DNA from: Rhodococcus sp. Leaf278
GTDB lineage: Bacteria; Actinomycetota; Actinomycetes; Mycobacteriales; Mycobacteriaceae
Length of the DNA stretch: 64,000 nucleotides
Reading direction: 5' to 3'
Assembly: GCF_001426085.1 (NCBI RefSeq)
Contig: NZ_LMRR01000011.1
Coordinates: 56,901-120,900 of the forward strand
Of the stretch, positions 33,517 through 41,995 are shown one piece after another. Made by a program: the position numbers and the translations under genes. Under the pieces are notes generated by a model. The model had not been told where the DNA came from. It saw only the letters and a program-made list of their open reading frames with translations, and did no database searches. Numbering within the stretch: the stretch's first letter is position 1; each line of letters starts with the position of its first letter.

Positions 33517-34038
33517 ATGACCGACGCCTCCGCCGCACCGCTGCGCGGCGGAGCTGTCGGTAGCGTCACCGCCGCGCTCGCGGTGGCCGCGCACGGCATG
33601 GCCGGCGGCGGTTGGCCCGACGGAACCGCTCTGACTCTGCTGGTCGTCGTCAGCATCGGTATCGGGGCCATGACGGCAGTACCGAGACGGTCGACGGTAC
33701 TGCTCCCGGCCCTGATGGGCGGCCAACTTCTCGCCCACGTCGCGTTGAGCCTGGGCAACATGCCCGGCATGCTGCACAGCCACTCGTTACTCCCCAGCAC
33801 GGCGATGATCGCCTTCCACGCCGCCGCGTCCGTGGTCGCTGCGATGTTGATCGCCGCCGCCGAACGCCTCTACGGACCGATCACCTCCATCGTCCGTGCC
33901 GTTCTCGCGCTTCTCACTCCCCTGCCCGACGGTTCCGCCGTCGGTCGCGTCCGATTCTCCGTGGCGATGCCGTCGGTGCACGGCACCGCCCTGGACTGGG
34001 TCATTTCTCGTCGTGGGCCCCCGATGTTGCGGCTCTGA
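33517..34038 (+). CDS. hypothetical membrane protein of the copper gene cluster
   Basis: This 173-residue protein has four or five hydrophobic helices. Met and His residues cluster between helices (GNMPGMLHSHSLLPSTAMIAFH), a pattern that could bind Cu(I). It lies 46 bp upstream of the YcnI gene in the same direction as CopC and CopD, so a role in copper handling is likely by context. I do not recognise a named family. Confidence 0.62.
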   Translation: MTDASAAPLRGGAVGSVTAALAVAAHGMAGGGWPDGTALTLLVVVSIGIGAMTAVPRRSTVLLPALMGGQLLAHVALSLGNMPGMLHSHSLLPSTAMIAFHAAASVVAAMLIAAAERLYGPITSIVRAVLALLTPLPDGSAVGRVRFSVAMPSVHGTALDWVISRRGPPMLRL

Positions 34039-34084
34039 CGCGACATCATCGTTTTCACCTCCGTACAGAAATGACCCAACACCC

Positions 34085-34753
34085 ATGAAGAGTTCTATTT
34101 CCCGTGCCCTGTTCGTCTCCGGGGCTACCGTCGGTGCGTTGCTGATCGGCGCAGGCGCAGCATCGGCACACGTCGTCGTCTCTGCTCCCGACGCTGAGCA
34201 GGGCGGCTATTCGGTTCTGACGTTCCGTGTTCCCACCGAGTCCGACACCGCCTCGACCAGTTCGGTCAAGGTCGCACTGCCCGGCCTCAATTCTGCTCGT
34301 ACGCAGCCCATCCCGGGCTGGACGTCCACCGTCGAGAAGGACTCGGCCGATCTCGCAGTGTCGGTGACGTGGACGGCGAACCCCGGTGCCGAGGTCGGCC
34401 CCGGCCAGTTCCAGCAGTTCCTGCTCTCGGCGGGCCCCCTGCCCGAGGAGGAGACAGTCTCCTTCCCTGCCACGCAGACCTACACCGACGGTGAAGTCGT
34501 GAACTGGGACGAGCCGATGACCGACGACGGCAGCGAGCCCGAATTGCCTTCACCCACACTGACTCTCGCAGCCGCGAGCGGCGACGCGCATGGTGGCACC
34601 CACTCGGATACCACCGAGACCACCGAGACATCCGCATCGGACGCCACGGCATCGGACAACACGGCCCGCTGGCTCGCCGGAGTCGGACTGGTACTCGGAG
34701 CCATCGGCGCAGGCCTCGGCATCGGTGCAACGATCCGGGCCCGGCGCTCGTGA
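34085..34753 (+). CDS. YcnI family (DUF1775) copper-binding protein
   Basis: This 222-residue exported protein has a signal peptide to about residue 28 (LLIGAGAASAHVVVS). The mature N-terminal His, as in AHVVV, is the copper-binding residue of the YcnI family. A beta-sandwich follows (GGYSVLTFRVPTES), then a Ser/Thr-rich linker and a C-terminal membrane helix (GVGLVLGAIGAGLGIGATI) that anchors it outside. Its stop overlaps the GTG of the CopC gene (GTGA). The protein probably binds or delivers copper at the cell surface. Confidence 0.92.
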   Translation: MKSSISRALFVSGATVGALLIGAGAASAHVVVSAPDAEQGGYSVLTFRVPTESDTASTSSVKVALPGLNSARTQPIPGWTSTVEKDSADLAVSVTWTANPGAEVGPGQFQQFLLSAGPLPEEETVSFPATQTYTDGEVVNWDEPMTDDGSEPELPSPTLTLAAASGDAHGGTHSDTTETTETSASDATASDNTARWLAGVGLVLGAIGAGLGIGATIRARRS

Positions 34754-35304
34754 GGGCGCTGGGCTTTTCTGCGAAGGTATTCGTCGTGGCGCTGCTGACA
34801 CTGCTGATCGCCGCCCCGATCGCGTCGGCGCACTCGCAGGTCACCGGGTACGGCCCGGCCGACGGCTCCTCCCTCGACGCGTCTCCGGCCACGGCCTCGG
34901 TGACGTTCAACGAGGTGCCGCAGTCTCAGTTCGCCACGCTCAACGTCGTCGGACCCGACGGCAACATCTGGTCGAAGGGCGACGCCCGCATCGAAGGGCA
35001 GAGTGTTGTCGTCGACGTCGGAGAGCTGGGACCGACCGGCGACTACACGCTCGCCTATCGCATCACCTCGGCCGACGGACATCCGGTGAGCGGTACTGCG
35101 ACGTTCACGCTCACTCAGGAAGGTTCGGGAACGCCGGGGGCACCGGCCGACGCGTCGGGCACCGCGGAAGAGTCCGGCGGCGGGTTCCTCGGCGGCTACG
35201 GACACATCGTGTTGATCGTGGTTGCGGTTCTGGCCTTCGCCGGCGCGTTGGGGTTTGCGCTGCGGAAGCCACAAGACCTGCGCAAGCCGAAGACCAAGAA
35301 GTAG
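34750..35304 (+). CDS. CopC-domain copper-binding protein, membrane anchored
   Basis: This 184-residue protein has a signal peptide ending ASAHSQVTGY; the mature N-terminus AHS begins with the conserved copper-ligand His of CopC proteins. The CopC sandwich follows (PADGSSLDASPATASVTFNE and ADGHPVSGTATF with a second ligand His). A Gly-rich linker and one helix (IVLIVVAVLAFAGALGFAL) anchor it. The gene is coupled to YcnI upstream and lies just before the CopD-like gene. Confidence 0.92.
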   Translation: MRALGFSAKVFVVALLTLLIAAPIASAHSQVTGYGPADGSSLDASPATASVTFNEVPQSQFATLNVVGPDGNIWSKGDARIEGQSVVVDVGELGPTGDYTLAYRITSADGHPVSGTATFTLTQEGSGTPGAPADASGTAEESGGGFLGGYGHIVLIVVAVLAFAGALGFALRKPQDLRKPKTKK

Positions 35305-35311
35305 AACCGAC

Positions 35312-36265
35312 GTGGCTGCGGTGAGCGAGAGAAGCGTTCGGCTGGTGCTCGCCGCCGCAGCCGCGGCCGTGCTGGGGGTGGCGGCAGCATTCGCGCTCGC
35401 CTACCCCACCTTCCCCGGCGGGTCGTCGTGGCTGCGGGTGATCGCGGTGGCCTCGGGTTCGGTGGTGTTGGGGTTCGGCGTTCTCGCTGTGATGGACAGC
35501 AATTCCGAATCCGGACGGCCCGCCGTCGACCCGCTGGTGATGTGGCGAGCGATCGGATACCTGTCGGGGCTGTGGGCGGTTGCCGAGTTCGTTCTGCTCA
35601 TGGCGGCCGCTGCGGATTCTGCCGGCCGCAGCCCGTTGACGTTGTCGCCGAGCGCATTCATGTCGTTTGCGGCCGAGATCTCCGTCGGTCGGCTGGGGAC
35701 GGCGACGGTGATTCTTGCGCTCGCCCTGTGCGCCATCGGAGTGGCCGGTTATCGACGCGAGGCAGACTGGTCTCCGACACCGGTGATCGTGTTGGCCTCA
35801 CTCGCCTTGGTCGCGCGCCCGATCACCGGGCACATGTCTCAGTTCGCGTTCGGCTCCATTGCCGTTGCGGTGCATGTGTTGTTCGCATCGGTGTGGCTCG
35901 GAGTTCTCGGTGCGATGGCGCTGAGTCTGCGGAGCAAATCCGCCTGGGCGACGCTGTTGCCGGTCTACTCGAGGATCGCCTTCTGGTGCGTCATCGCAGT
36001 CGCAGGCACCGGCGTGCTGGACGCGGTCCTCAAGCTGGACAGCGTCGCCGCCGCAATCGAGACCGGTTACGGCCGAATCGTTCTCGCCAAGGTTCTGATC
36101 ACCGTGATCCTCGTCGCTGTGGCCCACCGAATCCGAGGGACGTGGTTGCCCAGCGCCGTCGCACACCGATCCACCGCGGAGTACTCACTCGGCCGTGCAG
36201 CCTCGCATGTGTGTCTGATGGCCGTGGCTTTCGGCTTGGCGGCGGCGCTGGCAACCACGGCGTGA
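35312..36265 (+). CDS. CopD family copper resistance membrane protein
   Basis: This 317-residue protein has eight membrane helices. CopD signatures are visible in GHMSQFAFGSIAVAVHVLFAS (conserved His residues near 170-180) and the C-terminal YGRIVLAKVLITVILVAVAHR. CopD works with CopC in copper import or resistance. The GTG at 35312 or the one at 35321 may start it; both lack a strong ribosome-binding site. It closes the four-gene copper module. Confidence 0.88.
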   Translation: MAAVSERSVRLVLAAAAAAVLGVAAAFALAYPTFPGGSSWLRVIAVASGSVVLGFGVLAVMDSNSESGRPAVDPLVMWRAIGYLSGLWAVAEFVLLMAAAADSAGRSPLTLSPSAFMSFAAEISVGRLGTATVILALALCAIGVAGYRREADWSPTPVIVLASLALVARPITGHMSQFAFGSIAVAVHVLFASVWLGVLGAMALSLRSKSAWATLLPVYSRIAFWCVIAVAGTGVLDAVLKLDSVAAAIETGYGRIVLAKVLITVILVAVAHRIRGTWLPSAVAHRSTAEYSLGRAASHVCLMAVAFGLAAALATTA

Positions 36266-36313
36266 GCCGGCAGTAGCCGAAACCTTGTCGGTCCTCTGTA
36301 CTAGCCTGGGTGC

Positions 36314-37498
36314 ATGCCGAAGTTGACTGTGGTGCCGAGTGGTTCTTCGGCGTCCTCGGTCGACGGTATCCCCACGGTCGCAGAGTTCTTCGCCGGCATC
36401 GGTCTCGTCCGAATGGGCTTGGAGCAGGCCGGTTTCGAGGTTCGCTGGGCCAACGACATCGAGCGCGACAAGCACCAGATGTATCGCCAACACTTCGGTG
36501 ACGACTCCGGCCATTTTCAGCTCGGTGATGTCGCTTCCACCCGCGGTCGCGATCTGCCCGAGGGCTTGTCCTTGGCATGGGCATCGTTTCCGTGCACCGA
36601 CCTGTCGCTGGCCGGCGGCCGGGCCGGTCTCGCGGGCAAGAACTCGTCGACGTTCCGGCATTTCACGCGGGTGCTGGGCGAGCTCGGTGCTGCTCGCCCC
36701 GAGGTCGTGGCACTGGAGAACGTCGTCGGCCTGGCCACCAGTCACGGTGGAGACGATCTGGCCGCAGCGGTCCGAGAACTCAACGAGCTCGGCTACTCGG
36801 TGGATGTGTTGACCATCGATGCTCGACGCTTCGTCCCGCAGTCGCGTCCGCGCCTGTTCTTGATCGGTGCGCAGAATCCGCCCGAGGACGCCCGCGATCC
36901 CAACAGTGAACTGCGCCCCGATTGGCTGCAGGCCGTGTATGGCGATTCGACGTTGCTGACCCACCGGGCTCCGTTGCCGAGTCCACCGATTCCGTTGACC
37001 AGTGGTCTCGGTGACGTGGTCGAGCGCATGGACTACCGAGACTCGCGGTGGTGGGATGCCGACCGCACCGCGGCGTTCGTGCACTCGTTGTCGCCGATTC
37101 AGTTGCAGCGCATCGATATCCTGAAGAAGGCCCGCAAGGTCAGCTACCGCACCGCCTACCGTCGCACTCGTAACGGCGTCGCCGTCTGGGAGGCTCGACC
37201 CGACGACATCTCCGGCTGCTTGCGTACCGCCCGCGGCGGCTCCTCGAAGCAGGCCGTCGTCAAGATGGGGAACGGCCGCTTGCAGGTGCGCTGGATGACA
37301 CCGGTGGAGTACGCGCGTCTGATGGGTGCCGGCGACTACACGCTCGATGGTCTACGAAACAATCAGGCGCTCTTCGGTTTCGGCGACGCAGTGTGTGTTC
37401 CCGTGGTCGCATGGCTGGCCGAGCACTACCTGATGCCGCTGGTCACCGGGACACTGAGCGCATCGAATTCGTCTGTGACACATGTCCAGTCACGGTAA
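36314..37498 (+). CDS. DNA (cytosine-5) methyltransferase
   Basis: This 394-residue enzyme transfers a methyl group from SAM to cytosine C5. Motif I is EFFAGIGLVRMG (24-35), motif IV SFPCTDLSLAGG (catalytic C94; PCT instead of the common PCQ), motif VI ENVVGL (135-140) and motif VIII QSRPRLFLIG (176-185). A target-recognition region around 200-300 comes next, then motif IX near RTARGGSSKQ, and motif X GFGDAVCVPVVAWLAEH. It overlaps the GIY-YIG nuclease gene by 17 bp, so the pair forms a compact restriction-modification unit. The target site cannot be read from the sequence. Confidence 0.94.
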   Translation: MPKLTVVPSGSSASSVDGIPTVAEFFAGIGLVRMGLEQAGFEVRWANDIERDKHQMYRQHFGDDSGHFQLGDVASTRGRDLPEGLSLAWASFPCTDLSLAGGRAGLAGKNSSTFRHFTRVLGELGAARPEVVALENVVGLATSHGGDDLAAAVRELNELGYSVDVLTIDARRFVPQSRPRLFLIGAQNPPEDARDPNSELRPDWLQAVYGDSTLLTHRAPLPSPPIPLTSGLGDVVERMDYRDSRWWDADRTAAFVHSLSPIQLQRIDILKKARKVSYRTAYRRTRNGVAVWEARPDDISGCLRTARGGSSKQAVVKMGNGRLQVRWMTPVEYARLMGAGDYTLDGLRNNQALFGFGDAVCVPVVAWLAEHYLMPLVTGTLSASNSSVTHVQSR

Positions 37499-38342
37499 GT
37501 CCTCGCTGCGCGCGTCTGCCGTCGCGCCGCGAAAGAGCACCCTGCCGGCAGACGACGTGCAGTCCTTTCGCACGGCTCTACGAGAAGCGCTGAGCGAGAA
37601 GGACGATCGGGGTCGCGTCTGGTCGGCGGCCAAGTGGGGCGTGTACGCGTTCTACGATTACGACGGCGAGCCCATCTACGTGGGGCAGACCAAGGAGAAG
37701 CTCAGCGTCCGGGTGCAGCGGCACCTGACCAACCAGCGAACCGACGCCGTTGCGATGCGGGTGCTCGATGTCTTCGAGGTCGCCGAGATCGAGATCTGGC
37801 CACTGTGGCAGTACGAGGATCTCAAGAAGTCCGATGGCGCAGAGCAATTCCGCGCCGCCGAGCGAGATCTCAATGCCCACGAGTACACGGCGTACCTCGA
37901 GGCCATCGCCGAATCGCGACACAAGGCGATCCTCAACGAGAAGATTCCGCCGGTCTCGGAGCCCATCACCCTCCCTGCATCGCTGCGCCGGTCGCTGATC
38001 TCCGAACAGACGCGCCGTGAGCGCGGGCACCCCGACATCCGTATCGCACGCCGCGCCGAGACAATTTCACGCTTGGCCGCCGTCACTCGTGAACGGGGAG
38101 AGGTCTCCGAGGGCCTGCGGCGCGTCCTCGTCGTGCAGGCGGTGCGGCTGGCGTACCTGTCGGCCGAGCGACTCGCCTTCGTCGAGGGGCATCCGATCCC
38201 CGATCCCGCCGCCATCGACGTCACCGCACTGGTGGGCTCGGTGCTGCACGAGCGCAGCGATCCGGAGGACACAGAGGACGCGGAGAGCACCGAGGACCTA
38301 CCCGAGCCCGACGGCGAGTTGGACCTGTTCAGCGAGTACTGA
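37482..38342 (+). CDS. GIY-YIG nuclease, probable restriction endonuclease
   Basis: This 286-residue protein has the GIY-YIG domain at residues 50-150: GVY (53-55), IYVGQT (65-70), the catalytic Arg in SVRVQRHL, a Glu in AAERDLNAHEY, and the late Asn in ILNEKIPP. The size, and the pairing with a C5 methyltransferase, resemble Eco29kI/MraI-type type II enzymes. I cannot confirm that subfamily. The C-terminal 150 residues are helical and end in a very acidic tail. The start overlaps the methyltransferase gene, so the modification gene is translated first. Confidence 0.82.
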   Translation: MSSHGKSSLRASAVAPRKSTLPADDVQSFRTALREALSEKDDRGRVWSAAKWGVYAFYDYDGEPIYVGQTKEKLSVRVQRHLTNQRTDAVAMRVLDVFEVAEIEIWPLWQYEDLKKSDGAEQFRAAERDLNAHEYTAYLEAIAESRHKAILNEKIPPVSEPITLPASLRRSLISEQTRRERGHPDIRIARRAETISRLAAVTRERGEVSEGLRRVLVVQAVRLAYLSAERLAFVEGHPIPDPAAIDVTALVGSVLHERSDPEDTEDAESTEDLPEPDGELDLFSEY

Positions 38343-38366
38343 CTCGCCCCGCCGTAGGCTCGCAGT

Positions 38367-39269
38367 GTGCCGCTTCCCCCTCATGTTGCCGACCTCACCA
38401 GCATCGATCTGTTGCTGTCGGTGGCTGAGCTCGGCAGCATCGGGCGAGCGGGTCGGGCGCACGGCATGTCGCAGCCGGCAGCAAGTTCACGCATCCGTGC
38501 GCTGGAGCGCCGCGTCGGCGCGCCGTTACTGACACGGGGCGCACGCGGAACGGTGTTGACCGAGTTCGGCGAACTCGTCGCAAGTTGGGCCGCCCCGGTA
38601 GTTCGGTCGGCAGAAGACTTGGCGACGGCCATCGCCGCGCTGCATGCCGAACGTATCGGCCACGTTCGGATCGCCGCGAGTCAGACTGTCGCGGAATATC
38701 TTCTGCCGCGCTGGCTGGTCACGCTGCACGCGCGTCTCCCCCGGATCGTGCCGACTCTGAGCTCGGGCAACTCCACGGTGGTCGCCCAGAAAGTCCTGGC
38801 GGGCGACGCTGACATCGGTTTCATCGAAAGCCCCAGCATCCCCTCGTCTTTGGACCATTCGACCGTGGCCTCCGACGAGTTGGTACTCGTGGTGCCGCCG
38901 GGTCACGCGTGGGTCGGATCCCCTCCGTCGGCCACAGAGATCGTCGCCACCGCGCTCGTCACCCGGGAGCCGGGCTCGGGCACGCGTTCGGCCTACGAAA
39001 ATGCCGTGGCAGCAGCAGGACTCGGGCAGCCGACGGCCGCCCTCCTCGAAGTCTCGTCGACCACGGCCATCAAGTCGGCCGTCGCCGCAGGAATCGGCGG
39101 TGCCGTACTCAGTTCCTTGGCCGTCGCCCCGGAGTTGGCCGCCGGAACTCTGATTCGCATTCCGATCCCAGGACTGACACTGAGCCGTGAACTGAGGGCC
39201 ATCTGGCCGTCCGGTCGCGTCCCGACCGGCCCGGCCGCAGAGTTGCTGACGGTAGCAGCGAAGGCATAG
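38367..39269 (+). CDS. LysR family transcriptional regulator
   Basis: This 300-residue protein has an N-terminal winged helix (LLLSVAELGSIGRAGRAHGM and SQPAASSRIRALERRVG) and a two-lobed effector domain (HVRIAASQTVAEYLLPRWL). The GTG at 38367 starts it. A palindrome sits right after its stop and before the TDT transporter gene on the same strand, so it probably controls that transporter in response to a small organic anion. The effector is unknown. Confidence 0.92.
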   Translation: MPLPPHVADLTSIDLLLSVAELGSIGRAGRAHGMSQPAASSRIRALERRVGAPLLTRGARGTVLTEFGELVASWAAPVVRSAEDLATAIAALHAERIGHVRIAASQTVAEYLLPRWLVTLHARLPRIVPTLSSGNSTVVAQKVLAGDADIGFIESPSIPSSLDHSTVASDELVLVVPPGHAWVGSPPSATEIVATALVTREPGSGTRSAYENAVAAAGLGQPTAALLEVSSTTAIKSAVAAGIGGAVLSSLAVAPELAAGTLIRIPIPGLTLSRELRAIWPSGRVPTGPAAELLTVAAKA

Positions 39270-39290
39270 TCATAACCTGGAGTTATGAGT
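39268..39290 (+). promoter_or_regulatory. palindromic operator, likely LysR target
   Basis: AGTCATAAC (39268-39276) and GTTATGAGT (39282-39290) form 9-bp arms with one mismatch around CTGGA. It fits the interrupted dyad of LysR sites (ATAAC-N5-GTTAT). It lies 27-54 bp before the possible starts of the TDT gene. Confidence 0.65.
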
Positions 39291-39343
39291 AAGGAACAAA
39301 TCGGTACCTACCGGGGATGATCCGCACCGCGCACGCTGAAGAC

Positions 39344-40462
39344 ATGACCGTGACCGTCCCCGCCCCGATCTCGACCGAGACCGCCACGCGCCGCCAAGCC
39401 TTCGAGCACATCACCCCCAACTGGTTCGCCGCAGTGATGGGGACCGGCATCGTGGCCACCGCAGCGGCCACATTGCCCGTACAGTTCCGGGCTCTGCACG
39501 TCTTCGCAGTCGCTGTCTGGATCTGTGCAGCTGCAGCGCTGGTTGTGATGAGCGGGGCCTTCGCCATGCACTGGATCGCGCATCGCGACCGGGCCGTCGC
39601 CTATGCCCGGCACCCGGTGATGATGCAGTTCTACGGTGCACCGCCGATGGCACTGCTGACCGTCGGTGCAGGTGCCGGCCTCCTCGGAGCGGATCTGCTC
39701 GGAGCCACCGCGTCGACCGCGCTGTTCGCCATCCTGTGGGCAACGGGAACGCTGGCCGGTCTGCTCACCAGCGTCGCCGTTCCGTATCGAATGATCACCG
39801 CATCCGATCACCGCGACGTCACAGCCCTCCCGGCATGGTTGATGCCCGTCGTCCCGCCGATGGTGTCGGCGTCGACGGGGGCCTTGCTACTCCCCCATGT
39901 GCCCGACGGCCAGTGGCGGCTGGCTCTGTTGTGCGCGTGTTACGCGATGTTCGGTCTGTCGTTGATCGTCGGGATGCTCACTATGACACTGATCTACGGA
40001 CGTCTCCTACACGGCGGCCTGCCACCCATCGACGCAGCTCCCACCCTGTGGATCACGCTGGGACTGATAGGTCAATCGATCACTGCGGCAAACCTACTCG
40101 GCACCGATGCTTCGATGGTGTTCATCGGTTCACAGGCGTCGATCGCCGTCGGACTACATGTGTTCGGCATCGGCTACGGGCTGATCATGGGCGGCTTCGG
40201 CACGCTGATGTTCGCGCTTGCCGCCGCTCTCACCGTGCACGCGGCACGCAGGAACTTGGGATTCTCGCTGACATGGTGGTCGTTCACGTTTCCCATCGGC
40301 ACCTGCGTCACCGGAGCGACTGCCCTGGGTACTGCCCTCGATTTCGGTGCCGTCCACGCCCTCGCCGTAGTGCTGTACGCGGTGCTTCTCGCAGCCTGGG
40401 TTACCGTCGCCACCCGCACCGTTCGAGGCGTGCTGCGAGGAACTTTGCTGTACCGCAACTGA
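39344..40462 (+). CDS. TDT family transporter (TehA/Mae1/sulfite-export-like)
   Basis: This 372-residue protein has ten membrane helices. The first reads NWFAAVMGTGIVATAAATL, the hallmark of the tellurite-resistance/dicarboxylate transporter family, whose members move dicarboxylates, sulfite or other small anions. I prefer the ATG at 39344 (MTVTVPAP); an ATG at 39317 would add nine residues. The LysR gene and palindromic operator upstream suggest substrate-induced expression. The substrate is undecided. Confidence 0.88.
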   Translation: MTVTVPAPISTETATRRQAFEHITPNWFAAVMGTGIVATAAATLPVQFRALHVFAVAVWICAAAALVVMSGAFAMHWIAHRDRAVAYARHPVMMQFYGAPPMALLTVGAGAGLLGADLLGATASTALFAILWATGTLAGLLTSVAVPYRMITASDHRDVTALPAWLMPVVPPMVSASTGALLLPHVPDGQWRLALLCACYAMFGLSLIVGMLTMTLIYGRLLHGGLPPIDAAPTLWITLGLIGQSITAANLLGTDASMVFIGSQASIAVGLHVFGIGYGLIMGGFGTLMFALAAALTVHAARRNLGFSLTWWSFTFPIGTCVTGATALGTALDFGAVHALAVVLYAVLLAAWVTVATRTVRGVLRGTLLYRN

Positions 40463-40464
40463 TC

Positions 40465-40815
40465 TCACATGTGAGCGAGCACGTTCACCACGTTGCCGCC
40501 CGCATCGCGGAAGAAGAATCGGCGTACGCCCCACTCCTCGTTGGTGATCTCGTAGACGATCTCGAGGTCCGCTTCCACGGCGGCCCGATAGGCCGAGTCC
40601 ACGTCGTCCACCTCGATCGACGCCGACGGGTTCTCCGGCCCGGTGGGGTCGGTGGTGATCAGACTCAGCTGCGCCGAACTGTCGCCGGTCGGCGCGAGCG
40701 TCGCGATCCAACCGTGGTTCATGACGACCTCCATGCCAGTGACCTGGACATACGCGTCCAGCGTCGCATCGAGATCGGTCACCGTGAGCAGAGGCATCGC
40801 GCGCACAACGTCCAT
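40465..40815 (-). CDS. VOC family (glyoxalase-like) protein
   Basis: This 116-residue protein has one vicinal-oxygen-chelate domain with two beta-alpha-beta-beta-beta units: MPLLTVTDLDATLDAYVQVTG at the start and SIEVDDVDSAYRAAVEA in the second half, ending RFFFRDAGGNVVNVLAH. Metal ligands are partly conserved (Glu in VYEIT; His near the end). It may be a dioxygenase, lyase or antibiotic-binding protein. It is convergent with the TDT gene, 2 bp apart, and divergent from the iron importer. Confidence 0.85.
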   Translation of the reverse strand: MDVVRAMPLLTVTDLDATLDAYVQVTGMEVVMNHGWIATLAPTGDSSAQLSLITTDPTGPENPSASIEVDDVDSAYRAAVEADLEIVYEITNEEWGVRRFFFRDAGGNVVNVLAHM

Positions 40816-40966
40816 GTTCGGACTGTATCGCTCCAAAAGCCCACACGTCTCGGCGATTCGTTCACCCCTACGACACGTTCCATTCTCACAACACACGCCG
40901 GCGCGTCGGTTACGGTCGGAAGCATGAGGAACTTCCGTGTTCGATATTTCTCAGGAGAACTCTGAA

Positions 40967-41995
40967 GTGAAGATTGCTCGTCGCGCCGTGACCGGTGGAA
41001 TCCTCGGTCTCGCAGCTGCTCTGACCCTGGCCTCGTGCTCCGAGCCTGCCGCACCCGACAGCACCGGAGGCGACGGCGGTGCCGGCGGCACCCTGACGGT
41101 GTACACGTCGGAACCGCAGGCCAAGATCGATGCGCTCAACGCCGAGTTCACCGCCGAAAATCCCGGCATCGACGTGCAGGTGTTCCGTGCCGGAACGGGC
41201 GATCTCAACGCGCGCATCGCCTCCGAACGGCAGACCGGTTCCATCGGTGCCGACGTTCTGCTCGCAGCAGACGCTCCGACGTTCGAGAAATACAAGGCCG
41301 ACGACCTGCTGCTGCAGTACACACCGGCCGACGTCGATGCCCTCGATTCCAACGTCGTCGATCCCGACGGTTACTACGTCGGCACCCGCATCATCCCGAC
41401 GGTCATCGCGTACAACACCGGTGCGGTCTCGCAGCCTCCGACGTCGTGGAAAGAACTGGCCGATCCCCAGTACAAGGGCAAGATCACGCTGCCCAATCCC
41501 GACGTGTCGGGCGCGGCCGCGTTCAACACAGCGGTCTGGCTCGGCCAGCCGGATCTCGGCCTTCCCTGGCTCACCGAACTCGTTGCCAACGAGCCGATCG
41601 TCGCCGAGAGCAACGGCCCCGTCGCACAGGCCGTCGCGGCCGGCACTCAACCGGTCGGAATCGTCGTCGACTACCTGGTGCGCGAGCTGGCCGAGAAGGG
41701 CTCGCCCATCGCCGCGTCGTACCCGACCGATGGCGTCCCGTACATCTCCGAGCCCGCCGGAATCTTCAAGGACTCGGCCAACCAGGAGGCTGCACAGAAG
41801 TACGTGGACTTCCTGGTCAGCAAGCGCGGTCAGGAAATTGCCGTGGAGCAGCAGTACCTGCCGGTCCGGTCCGACGTGGGCACGCCGGAGGGCGCACCCG
41901 CGCTCGACGACATCGAACTGCTGAACCCGGACCTCGACACGATCACCGCCTCGCAACCCGATGCCGTCGCCACGTTCAACGATCTTCTTGGCTGA
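40967..41995 (+). CDS. ferric iron ABC transporter substrate-binding lipoprotein
   Basis: This 342-residue protein has the lipobox LASC at about residue 23 and a Gly-rich linker. The solute-binding fold of the FbpA/SfuA type opens GTLTVYTSEPQAKIDALNAE and has DGYYVGTRIIPTVIAYN near residue 142, in the region of the Tyr iron ligands. It should capture Fe(III) outside the membrane. CAGGAG lies upstream of the GTG at 40967. Permease and ATPase genes follow. I see no IdeR box in the 150 bp upstream. Confidence 0.9.
   Translation: MKIARRAVTGGILGLAAALTLASCSEPAAPDSTGGDGGAGGTLTVYTSEPQAKIDALNAEFTAENPGIDVQVFRAGTGDLNARIASERQTGSIGADVLLAADAPTFEKYKADDLLLQYTPADVDALDSNVVDPDGYYVGTRIIPTVIAYNTGAVSQPPTSWKELADPQYKGKITLPNPDVSGAAAFNTAVWLGQPDLGLPWLTELVANEPIVAESNGPVAQAVAAGTQPVGIVVDYLVRELAEKGSPIAASYPTDGVPYISEPAGIFKDSANQEAAQKYVDFLVSKRGQEIAVEQQYLPVRSDVGTPEGAPALDDIELLNPDLDTITASQPDAVATFNDLLG

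Noticed and set aside
40816..40966. IdeR box upstream of the ferric importer
   Set aside because: No sequence in the divergent region approaches the 19-bp consensus, so iron control there could not be supported.
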